From NCBI GenBank assembly GCA_963778895.1, contig CAVZVZ010000005.1:1674001-1738000 (forward strand): a stretch of DNA of 64,000 bases, written 5' to 3'. Positions 37,171 to 48,208 of this stretch are shown here, in pieces. Numbering within the stretch: position 1 is the stretch's first letter; every line of letters starts with the position of its first letter. This DNA is from CAVZVZ01 sp963778895 (GTDB taxonomy: Bacteria; Actinomycetota; Acidimicrobiia; Acidimicrobiales; Acidimicrobilacustridaceae). Position numbers and translations under genes: made by a program. The notes beneath the pieces are model-generated. The model was not told where the DNA came from and did not search any database. It saw only the letters and a program-made list of their open reading frames with translations.

Positions 37171-37698
37171 ATGGCTTTCCATCACGTCGCACTTGCCGTG
37201 CGGGATCTGGGCGAGACGCACCGGTTCTACACCGAGGCCATGGAATTCGAGCTGGCCAAGGTCGTGGTCGGCCCCACCGAAGAAGGGGGCTGGGCCAAAC
37301 ATGTCTTCTACGACACCGGCGGCGACGGGCTCATCGCCTTCTGGGAACTACACGACGACGCCATCCCCCAGTTCGACCCCGCCATCTCCACCGGTCTCGG
37401 GTTACCGGTGTGGGTGAACCACATCGCCTTCGAAGCCACGCTCGACGAGCTCGAGCCGCGTCGCGAGCGGTGGCTCGACACCGGCTACGACGTGATGGAG
37501 CTCAATCACGGGTTCTGCATCTCGATCTACACGGTCGACCCCAACGGCGTGCTGGTCGAGTGGTGCGCCGACACGCGCCCGCTGGACGAGAACGACCGCG
37601 CCGAAGCAACGCGCTTGCTCGAGGATCCTCATCCCGCACAGGAGCCCATGCCCGAGCCGGTGTTCTACAAGTCGCGTCGCCCCGTACCCGCCGCTTGA
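37171..37698 (+). CDS. Glyoxalase/bleomycin-resistance (VOC) superfamily dioxygenase-like protein
   Basis: 175 residues. ATG 37171 has AGGGGG 4 bp upstream. It has paired beta-alpha-beta-beta-beta modules: FHHVALAVRDLGETHRFYTE, then WVNHIAFEATLDELEPRRE and ISIYTVDPNGVLVEWCAD. His in FHHVAL, His in NHIAFE and Glu in LVEWC are the usual metal ligands. It looks like an extradiol-dioxygenase- or lactoylglutathione-lyase-type metalloenzyme of unknown substrate. The frame is intact. An alpha/beta hydrolase gene starts 26 bp downstream and probably shares the transcript. Confidence 0.85.
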   Translation: MAFHHVALAVRDLGETHRFYTEAMEFELAKVVVGPTEEGGWAKHVFYDTGGDGLIAFWELHDDAIPQFDPAISTGLGLPVWVNHIAFEATLDELEPRRERWLDTGYDVMELNHGFCISIYTVDPNGVLVEWCADTRPLDENDRAEATRLLEDPHPAQEPMPEPVFYKSRRPVPAA

Positions 37699-37723
37699 AC
37701 CGGGCCCTCCACATGAGCCGGCA

Positions 37724-38910
37724 ATGACCGCGGTCCGTCCGCTCCTCGGCTACTGGCCCGACCCCGACGACGACCCAGACGTACCGCTCGGTCGCGAGCC
37801 GGTGGTGCTCGTCAGCCCCGACGGCGCGCTCGTCCGCGGCATCCTCTGGACTCCGCCCTCACCTGCCTCGTGGCGCACTGCGGTGGTGCTGAGTCACCCG
37901 CGCGGCGACTTCAGCGTGCACTACGTGGCGCCCCTACTGGCTGCGGCGGGTTACGCGGTGTTCGGCTTCGCGACGCGCTACGTCAACAACGACATCGACT
38001 GTCTGCACGAGAACTGCGTCACCGACGTCACGACCGCTGTCGATGAGATGCGCGCCCGAGGTGCCGCGCAAGTGGTCCTGCTCGGCAACAGCGGCGGCGG
38101 TTCCTTGATGGCGCTCTCTGAGGCCACCGCGGCGCGCTCCGGCCGGGCGCTCGGCGACGCGTTCGTCGCACTGGCGGCCCACCCCGGTGAAGGCGTGTTC
38201 ATGGGACAGGTCATCGACCCGTCGGTCACCGATGAGGGCGACGCGTTCTCGGTCGACCCGGCTCTCGACATGTACAACCCCGACAACGGGTGGCGGCCCT
38301 GGCCGGACGCATCGACGTACGACAAAGATTGGCTGGCTCACTATCGTGACGCTCAGCGCGCTCGGGTGGCCCGTATCGACGAGGAGGCCACCGCGTCGCT
38401 CGACCGCTCGAACCGCGGCGCGCGCTTCGCTCGGTGATCTCGAACGCGGCTCACCCGAGTGGATCGACGCTCGCCGGCACGCCGTCTTCGCCCGGTACCT
38501 GACCATCTACCGAACGCTGGCCGACCCCGCCTATCTCGACCTGTCGATCGATCCCGACGACCGCGAGCTGGGCACCGTGTTCGCGTTCCCAGACCCCCAC
38601 GACGCCAACTACGGGTACGGCGGGCTGGCGCGGACGATGACCGCTCGCGGGTGGTTGTCGACGTGGTCCGGCTTGTCGTCGCGCGCGGCCCTCGCCGACA
38701 CCATGCCCGACGTGGTGCTGCCGACGTTGGTGGTGCACCCGACGGGCGACACCGAGATCCGCGTGCATCAGGCCGAGGCCATCCGCGACGCGGCCGGCGG
38801 TGACGATGTCACCTACGAGACCATCAAGGGTGCACCGCACTACTTGCAGGGACGCCGCCGCGAGGCCGCGGACCTGATCGTCGACTGGCTGAGCGACCGG
38901 GGCTTTTCGA
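37724..38910 (+). CDS. Alpha/beta hydrolase (frame change near 38415; C-terminus unresolved)
   Basis: About 390 residues. The N-terminal part has TAVVLSHPRGDFSVHYVAPL, GYAVFGFATRYVNND, and the nucleophile elbow VVLLGNSGGGSLMA. After residue ~230 the frame changes, and the second part includes ASLGDLERGSPEWIDARRH, LPTLVVHPTGDTEIRVHQAE and the catalytic His in GAPHYLQG. Homology-like content ends near 38900; the open frame runs on to 39032 over the convergent gene, so the real stop is probably displaced by another error. It follows the VOC gene. Confidence 0.75.
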
Positions 38911-38916
38911 GCTCGA

Positions 38917-39138
38917 TCAGGTCGCGGACTCGGCGCGGCCGTGCTCTTGCATCACGAGGTCGAACTGCTCCCAGTCGAGGCGGTAGCGGTACCGCTTGCG
39001 TCCGGGGCGCCAGTCGATGCTGCCTCGGCTGAGACACAGCTCACCCAGGAGCTCCTCGTCACTCCAGATCTTGAACACGGCGTCCGTGTTCATGATCTCG
39101 GCGGCCGGGATGTTCAGCTCGATGTGATGGATCGGCAT
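38917..39138 (-). CDS. Conserved small protein of unknown function downstream of dnaB
   Basis: 73 residues from ATG 39138: begins PIHHIELNIPAAEIMNTDAV and continues with KIWSDEELLGELCLSRGSID, WRPGRKRYRYRLDW. Similar small proteins with the ELLGxLxxSRGxxxW pattern occur in actinobacteria (from memory), with no known function. It is 26 bp downstream of the dnaB stop and co-directional, so likely co-transcribed. The frame is intact. Confidence 0.6.
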   Translation of the reverse strand: MPIHHIELNIPAAEIMNTDAVFKIWSDEELLGELCLSRGSIDWRPGRKRYRYRLDWEQFDLVMQEHGRAESAT

Positions 39139-39164
39139 GCCGCCATCGTGGCGCAGATGATCGC

Positions 39165-41208
<2,044 letters not shown>

Positions 41209-41278
41209 GAGGCGTTCACCCTCCCCCACCTGACCTGGGGATCGTAAGGGGAGTTAACCCCGAATTTTCCGGGGATTT

Positions 41279-41323
41279 CCCTGTGGGTGACGTGTGGATG
41301 ACCGGGCCCACCTGTGGGTGACG
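41279..41323. promoter_or_regulatory. Direct repeats with DnaA-box-like cores upstream of dnaB
   Basis: CCTGTGGGTGACG occurs at 41279-41291 region and exactly again at 41311-41323, with a degenerate copy (GTGTGGATGAC) between them. On the dnaB strand these read TCACCCACA, TCATCCACA, TCACCCACA; the middle one differs by one base from the DnaA box TTATCCACA. They lie 70-115 bp upstream of the dnaB start. Confidence 0.4.
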
Positions 41324-41471
41324 CACCGGTCCCGCGCGCGTTCGCATCCGATCTGGCGAACCCATGCGGAGCGAGCGTACGAATCGCCGCGGCCCGTGGG
41401 GTGGATCCTCGACCGAACATGCCCTACAGCATGACGACGAGCTATGACATCGAGCTTCTGCGCGCCCGGGG

Positions 41472-41918
41472 TCAGAGCTGGGCGACCTCGACGGTGATGG
41501 CGAACTCCACATCGGAGTGCAGCTTGGCCTGCACCGTGTGGGTGCCGACCGTCTTGATCGGCTCGTCGATGTGCAGCATCCGGCGATCGAGCTCGACGCC
41601 GGTCTGGGCCTGCACCGCGTCGACGACGTCGGCCGACGTCACCGAGCCGAACAAGCGACCTTCGGCGGCGGCCTTGGCACTGATGTTGATCACCTGGGGC
41701 ACCAACACCTTGGCGACTTCCTCGGCGGCCGAACGATCGGCGGCGTCGCGCACGTCACGCGCCCGGCGCATGGTCGCGGCCTGCGACTCGACACCCTTGG
41801 ACGCCTTCATGGCCAAACCACGCGGGACCAGGTAGTTACGGGCATAGCCGTCGGTGACCTCGACCAGCTCACCCTTCTTGCCGAGACCTTGCACGTCGGC
41901 ACGGAGCAACAGGCGCAT
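41472..41918 (-). CDS. rplI: 50S ribosomal protein bL9
   Basis: 148 residues. The N-terminal domain has LLLRADVQGLGKKGELVEV and DGYARNYLVPRGLA, the signature of L9. A long connecting helix follows, and the C-terminal domain has EGRLFGSVTSADVVDAVQAQ. It binds 23S rRNA at the L1 stalk base. It overlaps the stop of rpsR by one base. The frame is intact, and it is the last gene of the rpsF-ssb-rpsR-rplI operon; dnaB follows after ~263 bp. Confidence 0.97.
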   Translation of the reverse strand: MRLLLRADVQGLGKKGELVEVTDGYARNYLVPRGLAMKASKGVESQAATMRRARDVRDAADRSAAEEVAKVLVPQVINISAKAAAEGRLFGSVTSADVVDAVQAQTGVELDRRMLHIDEPIKTVGTHTVQAKLHSDVEFAITVEVAQL

Positions 41919-42415
41919 CAGCTCTCGGCCCCCGCGTCGGTGTCGTTCACGACGACCTCGGCCTCGACCTCGGCCTCGACCTCAGGCACTTCGGCTTCAG
42001 GCGCTTCGGGTTCAGGGGCTTCGGGTTGGGGGGTGGGCGTCTCGACCTCGTAGTTCTGCACCTCGAGTACGGAGTTCTCGTCCTCACGATCGCGGCGAGA
42101 CGGTCGGTCGTCACGGTCGCGGCCGCCACGGTCGGACTTGCCGCCGCGCTGGGTCGTGATGCGGTTCGTGTAGGGCAACAGGGCCATCTCGCGTGCGTTC
42201 TTGATCGCCCGGGCGACCTCACGCTGTTGCTGCGCGTCGTTGCCCGTGACCCGACGTGCCCGGATCTTGGCGCGGTCGGACATGAAGCGCCGGAGCAGGT
42301 TGACGTCCTTGTAGTCGACGTACTCGACCTTCTCGATCGTCAGGATGCTCGTCTTCTTCTTGCTACGACGGGCGTTGTCCTTGTTCTTGCCGCGCTTGGC
42401 GGCTGCCTTTGCCAT
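41918..42415 (-). CDS. rpsR: 30S ribosomal protein bS18 with long acidic C-terminal extension
   Basis: 165 residues. The S18 core occupies about residues 18-92: IEKVEYVDYKDVNLLRRFMS, KIRARRVTGNDAQQQREVAR, NAREMALLPYTNR. The typical length is 75-90 residues; here ~70 residues follow, first a charged RGGRDRDDRPSRRDRED part and then a Pro/Glu/Ala/Val repeat (PQPEAPEPEAPEAEVPEVEA). The extension is in frame and continuous up to the overlap with rplI. Its N-terminus is lysine-rich. It pairs with S6 on the 30S platform. Confidence 0.95.
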   Translation of the reverse strand: MAKAAAKRGKNKDNARRSKKKTSILTIEKVEYVDYKDVNLLRRFMSDRAKIRARRVTGNDAQQQREVARAIKNAREMALLPYTNRITTQRGGKSDRGGRDRDDRPSRRDREDENSVLEVQNYEVETPTPQPEAPEPEAPEAEVPEVEAEVEAEVVVNDTDAGAES

Positions 42416-42900
42416 CAGAACGGCTCCTCATCGCTGCCATATCCCGCAGGCGGTTCCGGGGCGGGACGACTACCGCCGCCACCGCCGCCACCACTGCCAC
42501 TGCCGCCGCCACTGCCGCCGCCATCGAAGCCACCGCTGCGTTCGTTCTTCACGACCGACGCGGTGGCCCAACGCAGGCTGGGTGCGATCTCGTCGGCGAT
42601 GACCTCGACCTTCGAGCGCTTGTCGCCGTTGTCGGTCTCCCAGGAGCGCTGCTCGAGGCGGCCGCTCACCAGCACACGGGTGCCCTTCTGCACCGACTCG
42701 CACACGTTCTCGGCCATCTGGGCCCAGCTGACGATGTCGAAGAACGAGACGGCTTCTTCCCACTCGCTCGTCTGGCGGTTCTGCCAGCGGCGGTTCACTG
42801 CCAACCCGAAGGTGGCGATGGCCTGCCCGCTCGGCGTGAAGCGCAGCTCGGGATCACGAGTGACGTTGCCTACAAGGGTGACGGTGTTTCCAGGTGCCAT
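42415..42900 (-). CDS. ssb: Single-stranded DNA-binding protein
   Basis: 161 residues. The OB-fold core includes NTVTLVGNVTRDPELRFTPS, FGLAVNRRWQNRQTSEWEE, FFDIVSWAQMAENVCESVQK and VSGRLEQRSWETDNGDKRS. A glycine-rich linker (GGSGGGSGSGGGGGGGS) and an acidic tip SDEEPF follow; the latter is the interaction site for replication partners. It sits between rpsF and rpsR as in most bacteria, with adjacent or overlapping genes. The frame is intact. Confidence 0.97.
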   Translation of the reverse strand: MAPGNTVTLVGNVTRDPELRFTPSGQAIATFGLAVNRRWQNRQTSEWEEAVSFFDIVSWAQMAENVCESVQKGTRVLVSGRLEQRSWETDNGDKRSKVEVIADEIAPSLRWATASVVKNERSGGFDGGGSGGGSGSGGGGGGGSRPAPEPPAGYGSDEEPF

Positions 42901-42933
42901 GAGAAAGTTCCTCTCTACTTGCCCGGGTCGGCC

Positions 42934-43278
42934 TTATCCGGCCTCGGCCGGGGCGGCCTCGCCCAACATGCCGCGCCGCTGCGCTTCGCTGTCGGGCAGA
43001 CGGATGAGCTTGTGGCGGACGACCTCGTCCGCGAGGCGCAGACTGCGCTCGAGCTCGTGCAGGTCGGTCGCCTCGGTCACGATCTCGAGGACGATGTAGA
43101 TGCCTTCCCACTTGTGATCGATCTGGTAGGCGAAACGCCGCCGACCCCACCGATCCGTGGTGGCGATCCGGCCGTTGCCGGCCTCGACCTGGCGGGTGAT
43201 ACCCGCGAGGTTCTCGTTCACAACGGCTTCGTCGGTGTCACCGTTGTAGATGACCATCAGTTCGTAGGCCCGGATCAC
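42934..43278 (-). CDS. rpsF: 30S ribosomal protein bS6
   Basis: 114 residues from GTG 43278; AGGGAGGTG about 8 bp upstream is a strong ribosome-binding site. Core motifs are RAYELMVIYNGDTDEAVVN, GRIATTDRWGRRRFAYQIDH and YIVLEIVTEATDLHELERSL. A short acidic/Ala-rich tail follows (LGEAAPAEAG). It binds S18 and 16S rRNA on the platform. It is the first gene of the rpsF-ssb-rpsR-rplI operon; two hairpins lie upstream. Confidence 0.96.
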   Translation of the reverse strand: MIRAYELMVIYNGDTDEAVVNENLAGITRQVEAGNGRIATTDRWGRRRFAYQIDHKWEGIYIVLEIVTEATDLHELERSLRLADEVVRHKLIRLPDSEAQRRGMLGEAAPAEAG

Positions 43279-43318
43279 GGGCTGTCACCTCCCTCTGGAC
43301 CCGGCGACGGCCGGGGCC

Positions 43319-43352
43319 CCGCACGATGCGGAGCAGGGTTCAATTGGAACCC
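43319..43352 (-). promoter_or_regulatory. Two hairpins in the rpsF leader, possible S6:S18 autoregulatory RNA
   Basis: CCGCA-CGA-TGCGG (43319-43331) and GGGTTC-AATTG-GAACCC (43336-43352) are perfect stems 40-75 bp upstream of the rpsF start. A conserved S6:S18-binding leader motif exists in many bacteria at this position; whether this one matches its consensus was not verified. Confidence 0.4.
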
Positions 43353-43403
43353 GGTCAGGGTAGTGGTTCGCGTCGGCAAACGCCCTCATCGGGCTCGGGA
43401 TTC

Positions 43404-44433
43404 TCACCGCTCCAGTATGTGACGCATGACGCCGTGATCGACCCAGCGGCACCACGACCCGGTGATGCCGACACCCACGGATGCATGTGGACCAGCATGG
43501 CCGAGGGGATGACAGCGATGATGGTGTGGACGGTTCGCGCCCGGCGCGGTCGAGAGCGCGAGGCTGCGGTCAGGCTTCTCCACCGCGCCGTACAGGCCGA
43601 GCGACTCGGCGACCTCGTCGCTCAGGTGGTACGTCTCGTCATCGCTCGGGAAACGGCCGACCCGGACGTCGTCGGCGTAGTTCTTCATGGCCTCGACGGC
43701 GTCGCTCTTCAGCGTCGCGTAGCGGCGCACGAACTTGGGCAGGATCCGGTCCTCGATCCCGAGCAGGTCGTGGAAGACGAGCACCTGACCGTCGCAATGC
43801 CGACCGGCGCCGATGCCGATCGTCGGCACGTCGACCGTCTCGGTCACCAGACGCGCCACCTCGTCGGGCACACCCTCGAGCACGATGGCGAAGCAACCGG
43901 CCGCGACCAACGCCTTGGCGTCGTCCACCAGCGCCAGCGCGGCGCCGTGCTGGCGACCCTGCACCTTGAACCCGCCCATGGCGTGGACCGACTGCGGGGT
44001 GAGACCGATGTGGCCCATCACGGGGATCTCGGCGTCGACGATGGCCTCGACCATCGGTACGCGCTTGCGGCCCCCTTCGAGCTTGACGGCCTGCGCGCCG
44101 GCGCGGATCAGCGTCGCCGCGTTGCGGACCGTGTCGTCGACCGACACGTGGTAGCTCATCCACGGCAGGTCGCCGACGATCAGAGCGGCGACGGTGCGGT
44201 ACGGGCGACCGCGGCCGTGTGATGGGCCATGTCGTCGATCGTCACCTGCGAGCGTGTCGTCGTAGCCGAGCACCACCATCGCGACCGAGTCGCCGACGAG
44301 GATCAGGTCGACCCCCGCCTCGTCGGCGATACGAGCGCTCGGTGCGTCGTACGCGGTGACCATCACCAGAGGGTCGGCCCCGGACCGGACCTTGCGCGCG
44401 CGACACGACGGGCGCGGTGACTTTCTTGCTCAT
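43404..44433 (-). CDS. panB: 3-methyl-2-oxobutanoate hydroxymethyltransferase (frame changes; C-terminus uncertain)
   Basis: PanB makes ketopantoate for pantothenate/CoA synthesis using methylene-THF. ATG 44433 has GAAGGAGG 9 bp upstream. Visible: MVTAYDAPSARIADEAGVD, LILVGDSVAMVVLGYDDT, LPWMSYHVS, RAGAQAVKLEGG, MGHIGLTPQSVHAMGGFKVQ and VPTIGIGAGRHCDGQVLVFH. The first ~12 codons are in another frame (insertion near 44400), and a further pair of changes lies near 44190-44250. The open frame ends at 43404, but family length suggests a natural stop near 43590. Single gene, not in an obvious pan operon. Confidence 0.88.
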
Positions 44434-44570
44434 GATGAGCCTCCTTCATCCCGTCCAGCGCCCCTCGGCTGCCGGCGGTGATCGGACTGTACTCCCGGAC
44501 TCGGCGACCTGCCTCCTGGCCGGTCCTCGAGTTGGATTCCGACGTCAGAGCCTGCCCATTCGTCGAGGCA

Positions 44571-45170
44571 TCACCCGTTGAGGCAGGCCGCGACTCCGTC
44601 GGCGTACAGCGATGCCAGGACCTGTCGTCCGGCCTCGTTCGGGTGCACTCCCGTCCCCACGTACGGTGCGCCGGCGGTGTTCCAATCCACCACCACGTTC
44701 ACCAGCCCCGGCAACGCGGCGTTGAGCGCCTTCGCCCGCGCGTCGTCCATCGCGAAGCTGTCCGCATGCTCGCGAACCGTCGCCCCCACGATGCAGGCGT
44801 CCGGGAAGCGGGCGACGAGCGCCTGGTAGCCGGCCACGAGATCGGTCGGGCCCTGATTCGTGCCCAAGTTGATGACCACCACGTCCGGATGGGCCGCCAC
44901 GATCCGGTCGATGTCGCCCTGGTCGGCCCTCCCACTCGTGCCCACGAGCGTCCCGTCGACCTGCTCACCGGTGGTCGCGTCGATCTGCACCTGATAGGTG
45001 GGATCGAGCGTGCTGTGGATCTCCGTGTGCGACTGGTAGGTGATGGAGTCACCCAACACGCCCACTTTCACCCCGCCCGGCGCGCCCGAGTAGGCCGTCT
45101 CGTGGATCAAGCACCCCGCACAGAGCCAGAGGCACGCTATGACGACTGCTACCGCTCGCGTCCGTCTCAT
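44571..45170 (-). CDS. SGNH/GDSL hydrolase lipoprotein
   Basis: 199 residues from ATG 45170 with GGAGG 5 bp upstream. The signal peptide ends in lipobox LCAGC. The SGNH blocks are VGVLGDSITYQS (Ser), NLGTNQGPTDL (Asn), and GVHPNEAGRQVLASL (Asp/His replaced by HPNEAG, His present). The family hydrolyses esters of lipids or acetylated sugars. The protein is extracytoplasmic and membrane-tethered. The frame is intact. It is convergent or unrelated to neighbours. Confidence 0.87.
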   Translation of the reverse strand: MRRTRAVAVVIACLWLCAGCLIHETAYSGAPGGVKVGVLGDSITYQSHTEIHSTLDPTYQVQIDATTGEQVDGTLVGTSGRADQGDIDRIVAAHPDVVVINLGTNQGPTDLVAGYQALVARFPDACIVGATVREHADSFAMDDARAKALNAALPGLVNVVVDWNTAGAPYVGTGVHPNEAGRQVLASLYADGVAACLNG

Positions 45171-45259
45171 GAGACCTCCTGCCGGAGGCGTCCGCACCAT
45201 CCGCCTCGCCCTTCCACCCTTGTTCGTCCGCCACACTACGGCCTCGATAGCTTGACGTC

Positions 45260-45466
45260 ATGGCCGAGGCGCAAATCGGGACCTGTCAGAGCTGCGGGCG
45301 CGACGACGAGGACATCGTCCTGGTCACCAGGCTGTACGTGACGCCCGAATCCTGGGATACGCCCGGCAAGGTCGAAGTCGCCGCCGACGAGTGGTGGTGC
45401 TTCGTCTGCCGTACCCACTACCCCCATCGCATCGAGGGCCAGGACACCGGCTGGCCGACCTCCTGA
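45260..45466 (+). CDS. Small zinc-ribbon-like protein
   Basis: 68 residues. Two cysteine pairs, CQSC near residue 9 and CFVC near residue 47, frame a beta-rich middle (EDIVLVTRLYVTPESWDTPG), fitting a zinc ribbon. ATG 45260. Function unknown; it might bind nucleic acid or a partner protein. It ends 17 bp from the convergent PBP gene. Confidence 0.65.
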   Translation: MAEAQIGTCQSCGRDDEDIVLVTRLYVTPESWDTPGKVEVAADEWWCFVCRTHYPHRIEGQDTGWPTS

Positions 45467-45483
45467 CGGGTGACCCGACCGCC

Positions 45484-47657
45484 CTATGGAGGAGCGGCGG
45501 TCGTGGTCGACGACGGTGGCTCGGTCGTCGTGGACGACGGCGGTGTGGTCGGCGGGGGTGACGACGGCGGGAAGTCGAGTACCGGGGTCGTCGTCGGCGA
45601 CGACGGCGGAACGGTGGTGCCCGAGGTCCGTGGTGAGGTACCGGGAACGAACGTGTCGGTTGTCGCGGGGGCCCGCGCCGGTTTCTCGAACGGACACGAC
45701 GGCAGATCCTTGGTCGCTTCCGTCATGAACTTGCGCCAGATGGTCGCTGGGAAGGTGCCTCCGGTGACCTGCACCCCGTGCACGTTGTTCATGTAGCTCG
45801 GCGTCTCGGTACCGGGGTAACCCATCCACACTGCACTGGTCAGCGAACACGTGTAGCCGACGAACCATGCGTCTCGGTACTCGTCGGTGGTGCCTGTCTT
45901 CCCGGCGGCCGGCTGACCGAACTTCGCTCCGGTGCCGGTACCGCTCTCGACGACCTGATTCAACGTCCAGTTGACGCCTTTGGCCACGTCCTCGCTCAAG
46001 ACACGTTGGCGCGTGTTCGGTGCCTCGTAGAGCACCGCGCCCTTGGCGTCGGTCACGCGTGACACCACGATCGGATCGACGTGCTCACCGTTGTCCGCGA
46101 AGGTCGAGTACACGCTGGCCATGTCGAGCACCGACACCGACGAGGTGCCGAGCACGATCGACGGATAGTTCGGGACATCGGAGGTGATGCCCATTCGCTT
46201 GGCCAGCGCCGCCGCGTTGTCGACACCGACGTCGAGGATCATCTGGGCGTAGGCCGTGTTCGACGACTTACGCGTGGCATCGATCAGGTTCAGCTTGCCC
46301 AGACCGGCGTCGGCGTAGTTGCCGACCTCCCAGTCGGCGCCGCCGTTCGCGTTGGGGAACACCTTCTTGGCCGGCGCGTCGTAGACCTTGTCGAGCGGCA
46401 CCCCCTGCTTCAGCGCCTCGGCGAGGATGATCGGCTTGAACGAAGACCCTGGTTGCCGACCCGAGCCCCCGCCGTCGGTGCCGACCGCCAGGTTCACCCG
46501 CGACTTGTCGTAGTCGAGGCCCCCGACCATCGCCTTGACTCGCCCCTGCCCGTCGAGGGCAACGAGCGCGCCCGCGGGATCGTCGGGTCGATTCAACGTC
46601 GAGGTGATCGCGTTCGACCGCGGCGCGCTGCATGTCGAAGTCGATCGTCGTGTACACGCGTAGGCCGCCGCCGTAGATCTCGGCATCGGTGAACTCGCCC
46701 GACGTGACCAACCAATGCTTCACATAGTCGACGAAGTACTCGGTACCGAGCTCGGGCATGGCCACGTTGCCGTAGTTGTTCGCGGTGAGCGGGCGCGCCA
46801 AGACGCTGTCCCACGACGCGTTCACGGCCGCGTCGTGCTGATCCTGGGTGATGTAGCCCTCGGACAACATGCCGTCGAGCACAGAACGACGACGCTGCTC
46901 GGCGACGGCTCGTTGCTCCGGCTGCTTCGGGTCGAAGAACAAGCAACTGTGCGTCGGCGGTCTCCGGTGAGCGGATGAGCCCCGCGAGGTAGGCGGCCTG
47001 CGGAAGATCGAGATCCTCGACGTTCTTGCCGAAGTAGGCGCGGGAGGCGGCCTGCACGCCGTACGCACCCCGCCCGAAGTAGATGACGTTGAGGTACCGC
47101 GTGAGGATCTCGTCCTTCGACAGCTCGCGCTCGACCTTCACGGCCAACGCTGCTTCCTTGATCTTGCGGGTGAAGGTGCGCTCCTGCGTGAGGTAGACGT
47201 TCTTGACGTATTGCTGGGTGATCGTCGAGCCGCCCTGCTGCACGCTCTCGTTGCGCACGTTCGCCACGAGCGCCCGGGCGATGCCCATGGGGTCGACGCC
47301 GCTGTGCTGGAAGAAGTCGCGATCCTCGGCCGAGACCACGGCGTCGATCAGGACCGGCGGCAGCTGGTCGTAGGTGACGGTGACCCGGTCCTCGCCCCCC
47401 GACAGCTGGGCAATGGAGTTGTCCGCTGAGCAGCCGCTGGTGACATCGCCCCCGCAGATGAACGTGGTCTGCAGTAGGGGCGGCTCCGCCGCTGGTAGCG
47501 GCACCTGAGTGAACAGGTAGGCCACGCCGGCGATGGCCAACAGGAAGAGCAGCCCGAGGAGGAAGAGCGGTCGGCGCCAGCGCCAAAGCCGACCCCGACC
47601 CTTGCCGTCCCGCGCGCGACCACGCGTCGGTTTCGTGGTCGTCACCTTTCGGGCCAT
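45484..47657 (-). CDS. ponA: Class A penicillin-binding protein (PBP1a/PonA type), frame changes near 46945 and 46615
   Basis: About 720 residues. A short cytosolic basic tail and one membrane helix (LFLLGLLFLLAIAGVAYLF) precede a GT51 domain with VVSAEDRDFFQHSGVDPMG, QQGGSTITQQYVKN and LNVIYFGRGAYGVQAASRAY. The transpeptidase domain has SSFKPI (SxxK), SSNTAYAQM (SxN) and GKTGTTDEYRDAWFVGY (KTG). The C-terminus is a Pro/Ser/Thr-rich tail of ~60 residues. Frame changes separate GT51, linker and transpeptidase segments. It polymerises and crosslinks peptidoglycan. Confidence 0.92.
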
Positions 47658-47718
47658 GTCTTCGGGGAGGGGGTTCGTCTTCGGGGAGGGGGTTCGTCGC
47701 GGAGGAGAGGATGCCCGG

Positions 47719-48123
47719 TCAAGCCGGCCGGGCGGAAGGCAGAACGAACGATCGCGCGAGGTGGTTCCACGAGCAATCCGGGCACACCTCGATCACGTAC
47801 GCCGCGAACTCGCCTCGTTTCTGCGCCATCTTGCGCAGTTCGCCTCGCGACGTGATGCATCGCCCGTGCGCCGGCAGGCGCGGGCCGAAGACATACGTGA
47901 CATGAACGAGGTCGGCATCCTCGCAGATCGGGCACACCTGAGTGGTGGGCTCGCTGCACTCTCGAGCCGCCCTCCTCAACTCCGGATGGGCGTCGCAGAC
48001 CTCGTGCTGAGCCAAACGGCCCTTGCGGAACTCCGAGATGACGGATTGGCGCGCCAAGCGATAGTCGATCTCGCCGGGTCCGCTGGAGGGCGCACCCCGG
48101 ATGGCTCCTTGCCCGAAGCTCAC
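47719..48123 (-). CDS. DUF5318 family protein (putative zinc-binding)
   Basis: 134 residues, intact. Actinobacterial DUF5318 protein: begins IDYRLARQSVISEFRKGRL, then CDAHPELRRAA, VCPICEDADLVHVTYVFG, and a C-terminal VIEVCPDCSWNHLARSF. The CPIC and CPDC pairs form a zinc ribbon, and Cys/His in CDAHPEL may add. It is located next to a class A PBP gene, as commonly seen in actinobacteria; the role is unknown. Confidence 0.85.
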   Translation of the reverse strand: MSFGQGAIRGAPSSGPGEIDYRLARQSVISEFRKGRLAQHEVCDAHPELRRAARECSEPTTQVCPICEDADLVHVTYVFGPRLPAHGRCITSRGELRKMAQKRGEFAAYVIEVCPDCSWNHLARSFVLPSARPA

Positions 48124-48208
48124 GGGCGCCCAGGGTACTCACGCCTGCTTCCGATCGCAGCCGGGAAGATCCCTCCGCCGACCAGGGCCATCGGTCAAAC
48201 TCACGAGC

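Noticed and set aside
42880..42900. GTGTTTCCAGGTG as a possible parS-like site near ssb
   Set aside because: It lacks the symmetric TGTTTCACGTGAAACA pattern; no good parS site was seen anywhere in the window.
43404..43590. Extra ~60 residues at the PanB C-terminus as a novel domain
   Set aside because: Sequence is His/Pro/Gly-rich without structure and the family length ends near 43590; more likely a displaced stop.
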